Origin: Rosa chinensis
Lineage: Eukaryota > Streptophyta > Magnoliopsida > Rosales > Rosaceae
Direction: 5' to 3'
Assembly: GCF_002994745.2 (NCBI RefSeq)
Contig: NC_037092.1
Location: forward strand, 83,248,824 to 83,312,823
Length of the DNA: 64,000 nucleotides
Part shown: piece by piece, positions 1 to 12,206 of the stretch
Layout: every line of letters begins with the position of its first letter
Position numbering within the stretch: position 1 is the first letter of the stretch
Position numbers and translations under genes: made by a program
The notes under the pieces: model-generated
What the model was told of the DNA's origin: nothing
Database searches by the model: none
The model's input: the letters and a program-made list of their open reading frames with translations, nothing else

Positions 1-1471
1 TCTTACATAGAATCTGAGGGGATTCTATAGACCGATTCAACCAACTTGCGGACGTTTAAATATTTCATGATGCTGGTTAACGTGCAAACACTCTGGACAC
101 GTGTTGTTCCATTATGCACTTGTAATGCTACTTACACTACACTCCTAGCACATATCATATGGCGATGGGCTCACTCTTCGGATCATCTCATTCAGTTAAT
201 TGGACTTGACCATGCTAGAAAGTTTACATTGAAGACTTTCGATAATGATTGCATATTACTGGGACTGATGTTGAACATCATATTCCCATATACACACCCA
301 AATCGTCTCGTGAAAATGACTACGATGGTAGCCCGAACATTGGTAATGCTCACCAATCTCCCTATATCCGCTTGGGGTGATGCAATATCGCATGCAGCTA
401 TGCTAATTCGTCTACGACCCACAGCCACTCAATCTATCTTTGTGTTACAGCTAGTGACTGGGTAACAGTATCTCGTACTTACACATATTTGAGTGTGTCA
501 TTTATGTGTCTATAGCGCCGCCACAGTGCACTAAGATGGGTCATCACAGACGAATAGGCAAATACGTTGGATATGAGACTCCAACAATCGTCCGTCATTT
601 AATACCCTTGCTAGGCGATCTCTTTACTGCTAGCTTTGCTGATTGTCACTTTGATGAGACAGTCTTCCCGTCGTTAGAGGAAGATAAGAACACGGATGTT
701 CAGCAGGAACGACAGGAATTGTCGTGGTCTGTCCCCACTATGTCTCATCTTGATCTTTGCTAAAGTGACGAGATCACACATATCTACTGCAAATATATCT
801 GCAAAGATGGACGTCCATACGAAAGGACGTAAACGCTACCCTACAAGGAGGTAGACATGGCACCAACGCCATAGAGAGTGACACTCTAGCCTCATAGGCC
901 ATGGCCCCAACTAGGATGAGTGGGAAGCCTATGGGTTCGAATGATACTTTGGCACAACTCAATCATTTGATCATTGACACTCAAAATCTGTCTCATGAGA
1001 ATGTTCCAGATTATGGTTATCGTTTGGGGATGCCTCAACGTCAGAACCTACTCCTCAAAATATAGTGCTCTTTGAAAATTACACTAGTGTACGTGAGACG
1101 TAAGATAAAAACTCCATCATGATTGATGATGTATTTGCACATTTCATTGCGTATGAGTTGGTTGAGTCCAATGTTATCGAACCATGCTCCGTTGATGAAT
1201 GAATGCCAACATAGAGAAAATTAGCCTAAATGGAAAGATACTATACAGGTTAAGTTAGATTCTCTAACGAAGATGAAGGTTTTTTAAGCCAGTGATGCTA
1301 AGACATTCTAACATAGAATATGTTGTCTAATAGGTCTTCATTAGAAAGCGCGATAAAAAAAAAAGATGGTAATCTCACCTTATGGATCAAGACTTCTCAC
1401 AAACACCTTGGAATCGACTACCAGGAGACATATTCTTTTGTAATGGATGTCATTGCACTCCACTACCTTGT
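1..1471 (+). pseudogene. Copia retrotransposon remnant, integrase to start of RT (left part)
   Basis: Degenerate Copia pol in frames broken by stops. Positions 46-465 read as the integrase core and its downstream part (FTLKTFDNDC, then ARTLVMLTNLPISAWGDA). Positions 506-763 continue it (KYVGYETPTIVRHL, FADCHFDETVFPS). Positions 960-1300 hold the linker before RT (WPKWKDTIQVKLDSL), and 1380-1471 the start of RT (GIDYQETYSFVMDVIALHYL). The element is interrupted at 1471 by the Gypsy element and resumes at 12977. Gag and protease lie outside the window or are lost. No function is likely. The family call rests on the conserved Copia motif order. Confidence 0.85.
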
Positions 1472-1970
1472 TGTTAATGCTCGAAGTCCGGCGGTAGCCT
1501 GTCTTTCGTTTAACGCGGGTCCGATGGGCGGACCGCTACTCTGAGGATTTGATGGCCTCCGCTAACAGTCACACGAAAGACAGGGCGTCAGAGGGAGACC
1601 GCGTTGGGCGGTCTTCACTTCTCCGATGCCTAAGTCAGTCAATGCATGTAGGCAGCATAACAATAAATGAGTAGTAAATGCGTAATTAATGAGGAGAGAG
1701 GAGAGAACCTTTTATAGGTGATGAGAAGGTTGATCCTCTTCTTGTTTTCAATGTGGGACTGATGTGCTTCTATTCCCAGCTTCTGGAGCTTCTGATGCTA
1801 TCTTGGCGTAGCGCGTTAGCAGTGATCTGGGGGCGATCCCGGGCTCGGGCGGTAGCCCGCCTGGCCGTGTCTCCGCAGGTCACCCCCTTGGTGAGAGTTG
1901 GTACCTCTGGCGGTACAATGAGCGTGGCTCATTATAGCTAATTATGATTGTGAACGTACATGTAGGTACA
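1472..1970 (-). repeat. 3' LTR of the Gypsy element
   Basis: 499 bp, starting TGTTAATGCTC and ending GTAGGTACA on the plus strand. It aligns along its full length with 12478-12976. A purine-rich tract in element orientation (reverse complement of AGTCCCCCAAGTCCC, 1971-1985) directly abuts it and serves as the polypurine tract. Confidence 0.93.
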
Positions 1971-2536
1971 AGTCCCCCAAGTCCCTAGTCAAGGAGGGAA
2001 ATCTTGGTTGGGGAGTTGATCGGCGGTGTGAAGCGTTATCTCCGCTTAGACTTGCAAAAGCATAATTAGTGTCAGTGTGTTGTCAACCATGGATTTACTG
2101 AGCGAACGCTTTATACCCTTTCGGGTGGGCCCCTGCTAGGCCCACCAGGGAGTCCCCCACTCCCTAGCCAAGACGAACCTCCGGATGGTCGGCAATTTGT
2201 TTGTTGAGGGGGAGCTGCACGGAGCAGAGGGTGTTGGGTAGCAAGCGCAATCTTAGTACCCAAGTGATGGGGGTCAACGTACCTGATCAGGGTAGACTGT
2301 TGACAAGTCCCCATGTCCATAGGGACGATCTGACAGTAACGCCACGTGGCGGTTGTTGTCAGACTGAGGCGTAGCCTCGGGATTCGCCGCTGGCAGATAC
2401 CCCCCACTGGTTGTAGCAAGAAACAGCGTCGCGTAGACATGTTTGGCGGTAGTTATTGAGCGGTGTTGCACTCAGCAAAGCACGGGGTTTGCAAGATGGA
2501 GGGAGATGTGCCAGCAGTGCCGGGTGGAGCAGAGGC

Positions 2537-2955
2537 TGCCTGCTACGAGTTGATGAGTAGAAGTTCTGCCAATGGGGATTCACTCAGCGGAGACTTCGAC
2601 ACTAGAAAGGTGACAAGCGAGACGTTCCGCTAACGGGGTTTCGCTCAGCGGACCTCGACACTTGGAAGGTGACAAGCGAGAAGTTCCGCTAGCAGGGTTT
2701 CGCTCAGCGGACTTCGACACTTGGAAGGTGACAGGCGAGAAGTTCCGCTAGCGGGGTTTCACTTAGCGAACTTCGACACTTGGAAGGTGACAGGCGAGAA
2801 GTTCCGCTAGCGGGGTTTCGCTTAGCGGACTTCGACACTTGGAAGGTGACAGGCGAGAAGTTCCTCTAGCGGGGTTTCGTTCAGCGGACTTCGACACTTG
2901 GAAGGTGACAAGCAAGAATGACAGGCGAGAAGTTCCGCTAGCGGGGTTTCGCTAG
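2537..2955. repeat. 59-bp tandem repeat array, about six copies
   Basis: The motif TCGACACTTGGAAGGTGACA recurs with a 59-bp period, starting near 2596, 2655, 2714, 2773, 2832 and 2891. Each unit also holds GAAGTTCCGCTAGCGGGG. The array lies in the non-coding stretch between the antisense gene and the 3' LTR. Tandem repeats in this part of Tat elements are a known source of plant satellite DNA. Confidence 0.9.
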
Positions 2956-3747
2956 CGAGTAAAGCCGACAATTGGCGCCTACTTCCCAAAAGTGGTGGCT
3001 TCCCCTAGACGCTTCTTCTGATGGTGGTTGATACGTGGCGAACCCCTAGAGGTTTAGCGTGCGGAGGAGCGTCTCCTCCGCCTAGCCGTCTCCCTGCCAT
3101 TAATGCTAAGTAATGATGGATTCCGTAACCGAGGCGATGCCTCGGTTTCGGAGAGTAATTGGAGTCGTGGGACACGTGTACGACTGACATTTGATGTCGT
3201 TTTTCAGTGGACGGCCTAGAGTTATTTGACGTTGACATAAAAAGGGAGGAAGTTAGCGAGATTTGACACTTTACTCAAAATCTTAAAACTTCATTCACCG
3301 TCTACAAGCCTTGTGTGTCTGAGATTGGAGGGGAAGACTGAGGTGACTTCATGAAGTTATCATACTTGGAAAGACGACGATCTCCGGCCTCGAAGATAAG
3401 CGCTCACGATCTCACCAGAGACTCCATTGTTGAGGTTGGTATTCTGATTTTTATCCCTGTTTCATTGGATGTCTGCCATAGCGAGTTTTTGGGTTTTGGG
3501 TCTTTCTGTGTGATATGTTCTTTGCTGATGTGCTATGAGGGTGTGAGAGTGGGTTTGGGGGTGGGTTGCTGTGTTTGACAAAGTTGGGGATTTTAGGGAT
3601 TTGCTAGATGGTCGCATCTGGGTTGAGTGTTTGTTCTTGTTTTGGTATTTTCTGGGTTGAGTGTTCTTGATGTTCTTGGGCACTAACTGATATAGGGATA
3701 GGTTAGATCTTGTGTGAGCTAACTGATTTGGGTTTTAGGGTTTTGGG

Positions 3748-6475
3748 ATGGCCAACGTCATAGAGATTTCAAGCAGTGAGGATTCCGGATCTGAAGTGTA
3801 GTTCAGCGCGGCGGATAAAATATTTATTGACTTGTTGCGTCCGTCTGCCCGTGCAGGAACCTCACTGCCAGAACCGCTAGAGGTTCCCCTGCTACAAACC
3901 ATACTCTGGGACGTAGCTATGGGTAGTGATCCGCGTCCAGAAAGTTCTAGGGCCGGGGAGGCCGCCGCTACCCAAAATATGCGCGACGAGCGGTTAGCAA
4001 GCAATAATACCGCCAGTGGTTCTGCTGATGGGGGGGATGTAGCAGTGGAGGATGCAGAGTCAGCATGGGTCCTCCAGGACGGTACCCCTGTTGATGAGGC
4101 GGGAGGGGGGATGACCATTGCCGCTGTCAACCGGCTGAAGCGGGTGTTCCGGTTGCCAAGACTGGTGAAGCTGCGTCCGCCGACGGTGGACAAGAAGGCC
4201 TCGATTCTTCCAGCGGGGCTTGCCGCCGTGGATGAGGCAATATTCCGCCAGGAAGTGACCTTCCCGCTGGTGCCCAACCTTCAGATTTTGGTGTGCAAGT
4301 TTGGCGTTGCCTTTGGGCAGATCTGCCCAACATGTGGAGATTGATGCTTGAGCTGAACTCGCTGTGGTGGTTGTCTGGTTGCGAAGGACCGACCGTGGCG
4401 GAGGTATTACACTTCTACGAACTGGTGTATGTGAAGCGCTAGGGTTGCAGAGGGCAAGTAAACCTCAATCGTCTCCAAGGAGCGCCCAAGCTAATCGAGA
4501 ACCTGAGGGATTCAATGTCGTATTGGCGGGGGACCTTCTGTGTTGCCACGACGGGGTGGGAATACCAGGCGGGGTCCAACAAGGGGGAGCCGACGTTTAG
4601 GATTAAGTCGGAGTTTCAGCCTATCCGAGGTTGTTTGTCGGTCTCCGCCGAACATGACTGGGGTTTTTTTTTTTTTTTTTTTTTTCAGCCTTGTATTCTG
4701 TATTGATAATGATCCCCTTTTTTTTTTTTTGCAGCGGGGTTGCAGTACAACCTGACTCGCAAAGAATAGTGCCGCGTGGCACGTATCAGAGGTTGCTGGC
4801 GGAATCGCAACTTACTGGATTTCCGTCTTCTTATAGGCTGGGAGTTGTTGGTCGATCAACAACTGACTCGTGTCGTTGGTAAGCACTCTCCGCCATACCG
4901 CACCTTTAAAGATTGTTCCACGCTGACTGGTTTGTTGTGCTTTTGTAGAAACTCCGTCGGGGAACAAAGCGAGCCGTGACGCCTTTGCGAAAGATATGGA
5001 CCGTGCTGAGATCTACAACTTCTTGGAGACCATGTACGCTTCCGGGCTGGCGGCGCAGAAGACGGTGGTGAACCCAGAGACGCTAGCGCTGAGCCTGTCC
5101 GAGGTTCCCGTGGTGCTGTTAATGCCGCACCACTCCCATCTTGGCAGTGACGGGCTGCCTGCCGTTCAGGCGGGGACCGGCGTGGTGAGAGAGATGGTGT
5201 GGCAGAAAGAGAGAGCGCCGACCACATGGAGAGGGGTGCAGAAGAAAACAGTGCGTCCGGCAGAGGGTGTCACTATAGCGGGGGAGGAGCCGCCGACGAG
5301 GGGTTCGAGGCCTGCCCTCACTGGAAGCACGAGGGAGCTTCAGCTAAAACGCCGTCAACCTGACTCTGGCGGGGAAGAGGAGGATGACGTGAAGATTACC
5401 GGGGCCCGCGAGCGGCAGAAGAAGGCGAGGCAGGCTCCACCTGAGGCTCCTGAGGACGTGGCGAAAGCGACAGCCACGAGCGGCCTGGACTCATTTACCG
5501 CTTACACCGAGTTCCTGAATGACGGTGAACGGGAGTTCCTATATCACCTCTGCGAGCGGCTGGGGTTCGGCGGCTTGGAAGGGATTGTACGGTCGACCGC
5601 CGTTAACCAATCGCCCTTCAGCACGGCATTTGGGCACATCTCCGTCGGGCTGCATGAGATGTTCCTAGCGGCGTCGAAACAGCCCCTGGTTGAGCGGGAG
5701 CTTAGGGAGGAGGTGGCGGGCCTGCAGAGGGACTTGGGGGTGGCCCAGGAAAGGTTGGTTGATGTTGAGCGACGCTTGACGAAAGCCGATTGTGATGCAG
5801 CAGATGCTCGCGGCAAGCTGGCTGTTGCCGTTGAGGGGGACCGGGCATGGACCGAACAATTCGCCCAATTGGGGCAGGAGATGTCCCTGCTGCAAGATCG
5901 GGTGGCCGCTAAAGATAAGAAGGTTGAGATCCTTCAGCGGGAGTCCGCCGCCAGGCTGGCCGAGGTTAAAAGGCTGGAGGGTGAAGTCGCTCGGCTGGGA
6001 GCTGAGGGGTACCACGCTGCGGACGTCGTTGTGGAGTCTTACAAGCAGTCAGCGGAATATAAGAAGGCGTTGACAGAAGCGGCGAAGGCCGGTGCCCTAG
6101 CCAACGTGGAAATGCTGCAGCTGAAGGGCGCCATCGACTGGGCGAAGGCGTCTATGCAGGTCGCGCCGCCACAAAGGAAGCTCCACTGACAACAAGTACT
6201 GCCCCTGCTACCGCCCCTGGTCAGGTTGAAGGTGCCTGCTCAGGTAGTGGGGAGAGTGGCGGACTCCCGGATGGTGACTCTCAACGGACTCCTACCCAGT
6301 CCGAGGTGTCCCGTGCTGGGTTCCTGGCGGCCCACACCCGGGCGGATGGTACAATAGAGACCCCCAGTCCCACAGCCCGAGGGTCCGACCAGACAAGCCG
6401 TTCACATCCGCCGCAGGCCGCAGGTGGAGATGTTGAAGGTAGCGGAGCCAACCCTGCCAACCCCGCCAACCCTTA
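3748..6475 (+). pseudogene. Antisense ORF of the Gypsy element, spliced, Transposase_28-like
   Basis: Lies on the strand opposite gag-pol. It starts at ATG 3748 (MANVIEISSSEDSGSE), followed by an in-frame TAG. It runs through 4344, then continues one frame over (WRLMLELNSLWWLSGCEG, then VAEVLHFYELVY), which looks like the Pfam 'putative gypsy type transposon' domain. Two introns are inferred: 4663-4734 (poly-T, ending TTTGCAG) and 4879-4948 (GTAAGC to TTTGTAG). The last exon (4949 on) encodes TPSGNKASRDAFAKDMDRAE, then a long coiled coil (about residues 230-380 of the 397-aa frame at 4996-6189). A final frameshift near 6170 opens an S/T/P/G-rich tail ending at TAA 6475. The protein's role in the element is unknown. 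Frameshifts and the early stop make this copy defective. Confidence 0.8.
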
Positions 6476-6873
6476 ATGGGAGTAGAAAAAAATTTTGTAG
6501 CCGCTGAGGTGTAAATATTTGATGTAATTGACTCTTTTGGGATATATGAAATTTTGGAACCTAGGCTCCTATTTTTTTTTGTGATGATGTGTGTACCGCT
6601 AGAGGTTTTGACAGTTTTGCTTTTGCCAGCGAATGAAACATTAAAGGAATTAAAATTGGTCCAAGTGCACAATGTAGTGGACGTGGTCAGCTAACTAGCG
6701 TTGCCAGTTGCCCCTAGTGCTAGACTTGGTAACAATGGTTTAAATAATTCATCGTTTCATTGATAGCTGCCTGAACAGCGTTTACAAAAGCGGGGTCGTA
6801 CCCGTTGGGTAGCTTCCCTTAGCTAAAAATTGAACAAAAATTTAGCTAAGTCAAGTCTTGGGTAGCGACATGA

Positions 6874-7125
6874 CTATTTGTAGTAATACCGAAGGTGTTC
6901 GGTATTCCAAGGGTGGGTCGTTGTGACGCCATCCTTGTCCATTAAGTAGAAGGTGCCTGGGCCAACGACTTCTACAATTTTGTATGGACCTTCCCAAGTT
7001 GGGCGGAGTTTTGTTGGTGGTGGTATGACTTCCTTCATTACCCAGTCCCCCAGTTGGAGGTTGCGGGCTTTGACCCTAGCGTTGTAGAAACGCGATACCC
7101 GTTGCTTGTTCTGGAGGTTGTGCAA
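6874..7125 (-). pseudogene. Gypsy integrase C-terminal segment
   Basis: 84 codons reading VKARNLQLGDWVMKEV, then PTWEGPYKIVEVVGPGTFYL, then HPWNTEHLRYYYK. This is the SH3-like DNA-binding tail of Gypsy integrases. It is separated from the rest of integrase by a frameshift near 7130. Confidence 0.88.
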
Positions 7126-7135
7126 ATGTTGTGTC

Positions 7136-8485
7136 TCATTTTGCCTCTAGGAGATCCCTGTCAAGGTTGACGCCGTCGCTGTTGGTCTCAGGGCAATAGC
7201 CTTCGACCCTAGCAGTTGGTTGAGTTACCTCGATAGGCAGGACGGCCTCAGTTCCGAACATCATACAAAAGGCGGTTTCACCAGTGGCGAAAGTTGGGGT
7301 TGTTCTGATGGTCCATAGAACTTCCGGGAGTTTCTCCGCCCACAAACCCTTGGCCTTATCGAGCTTCTTTTGTAACAGCTTCTTGATTATCTTGTTTGCC
7401 GCTTCGACCTGGCTGTTGGTTTGGGGGTGAGCGACTGATGCAAAACGCATCTTGGTGCCCAGGTTAGCGGTGAAAGAGATGAGTTCCTTGTTATTGAACT
7501 GTGTGCCGTTGTCTGTGATGATTGTATTCGGGACACCATAGCGACAGTAGATGTTCTTCCAGAGGAAGTGAATTACTTTGGCGGTAGTTATTGCCGTCAG
7601 GGGCTCCGCCTCTATCCATTTGCTGTTGTAGTCAATAGCAACGATGATGTATTTGAACTGGCCCTTTGCGGTTTGGAATTTTCCCATCAAGTCCAGGCCC
7701 CATGTGGAGTGAATCCATGGACCGATGATGACCGACAGTGGTTCCGCCGGGGCATGCGGAAGGTCAACGTATTGTTGGCATTTGTGACAAGATTTCGATA
7801 TCTGCCGGGCGTCGTCACCGAGTATAGGCCAGAAGTAGCCCTGTCGCATTGTGCGATTAGCCAAGGATCTGGCGCCCGAGTGGTTTCCACATTCCCCGCC
7901 GTGAAGTTTGCCGCTCTGCTTGTTGTAGCGGGTTGCTCTCTGCTGGAGCTGTCGCGCTTTGATCTTGTCCTCTGGCAATGTCTCGTTGCGCTTGTACTTA
8001 ATAATTTCGTCCATCCAGCTAGGATTGTCCTTAATGTTGAAGATCTCTGCCAGGGTTTTTGTGATACTTGGCTTGTCCAGACACTCTACCCTTGTGTCCG
8101 CTGGACTCTGGTGTGGCTGGGCGGTTGCTAGTCTTGCCAGTGAATCAGCCTTGGCGTTCTTTTCCCTGGGGATCTGTGTGATGGTGTAAAATATGAATTT
8201 TTTGAGCAGTGTCTTGACGTACCCTAAGTATGCTGCCAACTGCTGGTCCTTAGCCTGAAAGCTGTCAGTGACCTGGTTAACAACTAACTTAGAGTCGCTG
8301 AAGATGTTGACACTGTCGGCCCCGAAATCAATGGCGAGGAGTAGACCGGCAATGAGTGCCTCGTATTCCGCCATGTTGTTAGAAGCTTTGAAGTTAAATT
8401 TCAACGCGTACTCCGTGTTCAACCCCTCAGGACCTGTTAAGATGATTCCAGCGCCGCTGGCCTTGGGACAAGAGGAGCCGTCCAC
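7136..8485 (-). pseudogene. Gypsy RNase H (C-terminal part) and integrase
   Basis: 449 codons. Residues 1-140 are the second, Tat-type RNase H region (VDGSSCPKASGAGIILTGPE, AEYEALIAGLLLA, SDSKLVVNQV). The HHCC zinc-binding part follows (NHSGARS...CHKCQQY), then the DDE integrase core: D in WGLDLMGKF, D in ITDNGTQF, E in NSQVEAANK. It ends near EAVLPIEV. The role is chromosomal insertion of the cDNA. A frameshift near 8490 separates it from the upstream RNase H and one near 7130 from the C-terminal tail, so no intact polyprotein is made. Confidence 0.92.
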
Positions 8486-8792
8486 ATGCTCCTAGTTGTG
8501 CTCCGACTTTGGATTCGGGTTGACGCTCAGTGAGCTCAGCGATAAAGTCTGCCACCGCCTGGCCTTTCATGGCGGTTCTTGGTTTGTAATCAATGTCAAA
8601 TTCGCTGAGCTCAATGGCCCACTTGCTGAGGCGCCCCGAATGTTCAGGGTTCTGCATTACTTGTCTCAGCGGTTGATTGGTTAACACATGGATTGAGTGG
8701 GCTTGGAAGTATTGGCAGAGGCATCTGGCGGCAATGATTAGTATGAGAGCGAGTTGTTCCAAGGGAGGGTACCTAGTTTCCGCTCCGTTCAT
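8427..8792 (-). pseudogene. Gypsy RNase H, first part
   Basis: In frame with the RT reading frame but separated from it by a single TGA at 8796-8798. It contains MNGAETRYPPLEQLALIL, then HVLTNQPLRQVMQNPEHSGR and KWAIELSEFDIDYKPR, typical of the RT-linked RNase H of Gypsy elements. The frame is lost near 8500, where the next segment takes over. Confidence 0.88.
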
Positions 8793-8795
8793 GCC

Positions 8796-10808
8796 TCAGC
8801 CGGCATAGAATACCGGGAGTTCGTCCTGGTTTTCCCGCCGAACAATGGTGCAGCTTACCGCTGATTGCGATACCGCTAGGTATATGAATAGTGTCTCACC
8901 TTGCACAGGAATGGAAAGTAGTAGAACTGCCGCCAGGTACTCCTTTAGGCCCTGGAACGCCGCCTGGCACTCTCGGTTCCAATCGATGACTTTCTTGTGG
9001 GTTGTTTTAAGGACTTTGAAAAATGGGGCGCACCTGTCGGTCAATCTAGAGATGAATCGGGATAAAGCGGTTAGCTTGCCCTGGAGGCATTGGACGTGCA
9101 CTTTCCATTCTGGGTCCTTCAAGTCGAGGATGGCTTGCACCTTGTCAGGGTTGGCCTCGATGCCCCTTTCACTGACAATATACCCCAGAAATTTGCTGGC
9201 GGTGACGCCAAAAAAACATTTTTCTGGGTTGAGGCGCATAACGTAGGCCAAGAGGATGGTTATTATGATTTTTAGGTTTGCCACATGTCCACTGGCCTTT
9301 ATACTCTTGACCAACATGTCGTCTACGTAGACCTCGATTATCTTACCCAGATGTTCCGCAAACATGGCGTTCATTAGTCGCTGATAAGTTGCCCCTGCGT
9401 TCTTCAGACCGAAAGGCATCACATTGTAACAATACAGGCCTTTGTCGGTGGTGAAGGTGGTGCTCTCCTGGTCGTCAGGATGCATCCTGATCTGATTATA
9501 GCCGGAGAAAGCATCCATCATGCTGAGGAGCTCGTGTCCAGCGGTTGCATCAACTAGTTGATCAATGCGGGGTAGTGGGAAACTGTCTTTCGGGCATGCC
9601 TTGTTAAGATTTTTGAAGTCGACACACATTCGCCACTTGTCGCTAGGCTTTTTGACCATAACTAGGTTGGAGATCCACTGGGGATAGATGACTTGGCGGA
9701 TGAACCCGATGCCCTGTAGCTTGGCAACCTCTTCTCTTATACCACAGTATTTCTCTTCGTCGAAAGCTCTGCGCTTCCGCTTGATAGGGTAGAAGGATGG
9801 TTTGATCCTTAACTTGTGCATGATGATTTCAGGGGAGATACCTGGCATGTCTGCATATGACCAGGCGAAGACTGTAGCAGTGTCACGTAGGAACTGAGTT
9901 AGTTCCGCCGCCAGCTGTGGGTCTAATTGAGCGCCTATGCGGACTGTCCGCTCAGGGTGCTCGTTAGAGATGCTGACAACCCTCAATGATGTTTCTGGGT
10001 TGACCGGCTCCTTCTTTACGTACTTCTTTTCGTCATCCCTGGGGTCCTCAAAGATATTTGGTGGCGGTACCAGACTCCCTACCGCTAGGATCTCATGGCA
10101 GCGGGTTGATCGTGCTATAGTGGTTGAATAACATTCGCGTGCCAACTGCTGACTTCCCCTGACACAGCCTGTGCCATTGGGTGTGGGGAACTTCATGAGC
10201 AGCATGTATCCGGCGATGATGCACTTGAGTTTGTTGAGCGCTGGCCGACCGATGATGGCGTTATATGAGCTGACACAATCGACGATTATGAATTCCGTAT
10301 GTATCTCCGCCATACATGGACTAGTACCGATAACTAGCCGCATATAGTCAGAACCCAGCGGTTGCGTGGCGTCACCAGAGAAGCTAAGTAGTGGTTCATG
10401 ATCTTGGAGTAATTTTCTGTTCCTCTTAAGGTCGTTGTAACAACCACTGAATATGACGTTGACTGCGGATCCGCTATCAACCAGGATTCTTCCCACTGAC
10501 ATTTTGCCGAGAATGGCGTCGATCAAGAAAGGATTGTCATCGGGCAGATGTACTATGCGTTCCTCCTCCTTTGAGAAGGTAATAGGCTCCCAACCAGACT
10601 TTGGGAGTTTTACGGATCTTTCGTAGTGGATGTTACAGACTTCCTTTGGGTGGTTAGCCCGTGCATAACGCTTTCTTACTCTGTGAGACATGTTGGTGAT
10701 TGGAGCACCTCCGTCGATGGTGTTGATGCGGCCCATGGGCTCAATGTCTGCGATCACAGGTGGCGGTTGGCGCACCTTGAATTGCGCCAGCTTGCCATCA
10801 CGGTACAA
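8796..10808 (-). pseudogene. Gypsy protease and reverse transcriptase
   Basis: 670 codons. The aspartic protease motif LVDSGSAVNVIF lies near residue 110. RT runs from about residue 330 to 560, with WRMCVDFKNLNKACPKDSFP, DAFSGYNQI, MPFGLKNAGATYQRLMN and the catalytic YVDDMLVKS, all intact. The frame is continuous with gag except for a TAG at 10878-10880. Just after that TAG lies a zinc-knuckle-like CKYHEDSGHNTNSC. It ends at a TGA before RNase H. The RT core residues look complete, but the interrupting stops make the polyprotein non-functional as written. Confidence 0.93.
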
Positions 10809-10877
10809 GGTCTCAATGGCCGTTTTGAGAGCATTGCAGCTGTTGGTATTGTGACCGCTGTCCTCGTGGTATTTGCA

Positions 10878-12206
10878 CTACTTGCCGATGTTTCTTGGCT
10901 TTCCTGTTTTTGGGTATCTTCCCGGGGGCGGCGGTGGAATCTGATCTTTGCACTGATTGTATATTTCCTCATATGAGGCTGTGAGGACCGTAAATACTGC
11001 ATACCACTGAGAGGACTCCGTATGTTTGTTGCGGTTGTCCCCGTGGGATGGGTGGTTTCCCTTGTAGTGTTGGTCCTTCTGTCGTTTGTTTTGGTACTGG
11101 CCTTGTTGCCACTCCCTCTTTTTATCAGTTGGCGGTGAATTGGATGTTTTGTTAGTGGTCGCCTGCTGACTGGAGGAGGGTTGTGCTGACTTTGCTAGTG
11201 CTGCTGGTGGCGGTGGGGTTTCTCTATATGTGATGAATTCTGCTTGGGCATGAATGACCGCCTCACTCATGAGGTGGTCGTATACCGCATTTGGATGATT
11301 GTAGTTGAGGTGATAGAGGAATGGCCCTTTGAGGAGTCCCTGCTTAAAAGTCGCCGAAGCCATTGTTTTATCAAGATCACCGCACTGAGATGCTGCCGCC
11401 CGCCACCTTGTGACGAATGCCTTCAGTGTTTCCTCCGTACCCTGCTTGACGTTGAACAGTTGGCTTGTATTGTGGTGCCCGGCTGATAGTAGGATGAACC
11501 GAGAAAGGAAAGCGTGTGACAATGCCTGGAATGAGTCAATGGATCCCGGCGGGCATTCGAAGAACCAATTCATTGCCTCATTGTCCAGCGTTTCGCTGAA
11601 CAAGTGGCACAGGGTGGCGTCATCGAATCCCTTGTTGTTGGTGACCTTCCTGAAGGTATCCATATGTACGAAGGGGTCAGTCTTACCGCTGTAATGTGAC
11701 ATTTTTGGAGTCTTTGCGTACGCCGGTCTGACAGCCAGCAAAATTGCAGCCGTAAATGGTCCTGGCCTGGACGCGAAAAGTGGATTTAAAATTGGCGCTG
11801 GAGTGCCTGATTCTGCCCGGCTTAACCTTTGTTCCAACTGCTGCATCCTTTCCAGTATTTGAGCGGTTGCATCGCCAGCGGGGCCTAGCCGGGTACCCCG
11901 CTGCACCGATCCTCGCCTGGAAGCGGGTGGGTTTCCCTCGGTTCTTGCCCTAGGTCTCGAGCGGTGGGTGTGCAGTGATGACTCTGCCTCCTGTTCCAAC
12001 ATTAGCTGGGGCACAGGGGGCTGCCCCATTCCTGCTAGCTCTGGGGGGCGCAGCGGGACCTGCATATGCACGATTGGTGCTGGTATCAATGCTCCGGTAC
12101 CAGGTCGACTGTGCCTGGTGCTCCGTGACTGCTCACTTCTTGCCGGGTTGGCGGTTGCCTCCAGCGCTCTCTTTAGTTCGTCAAAGCGTGACACAAGTGT
12201 GGCCAC
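10878..12206 (-). pseudogene. Gypsy gag (capsid)
   Basis: 442 codons. A disordered, P/Q/R-rich N-terminal region (residues 1-160) is followed by the retrotransposon gag domain (about 165-330: SHYSGKTDPFVHMDTFRKV, AMNWFFECPPGSIDSFQALS, FNVKQGTEETLKAFVTRWR). The tail is basic and ends in PPPPGRYPKTGKP. The true N-terminus probably lies in another frame at 12173-12424 (MTNGSGGNAEEQADQS), which implies a frameshift near 12190. The zinc-knuckle-like motif falls after the TAG at 10878. Gag would form the virus-like particle that packages element RNA. Confidence 0.88.

Noticed and set aside
4515..4755. Frames with poly-Phe in the Gypsy antisense gene
   Set aside because: The Phe run is the poly-T of the inferred intron 4663-4734, not protein.
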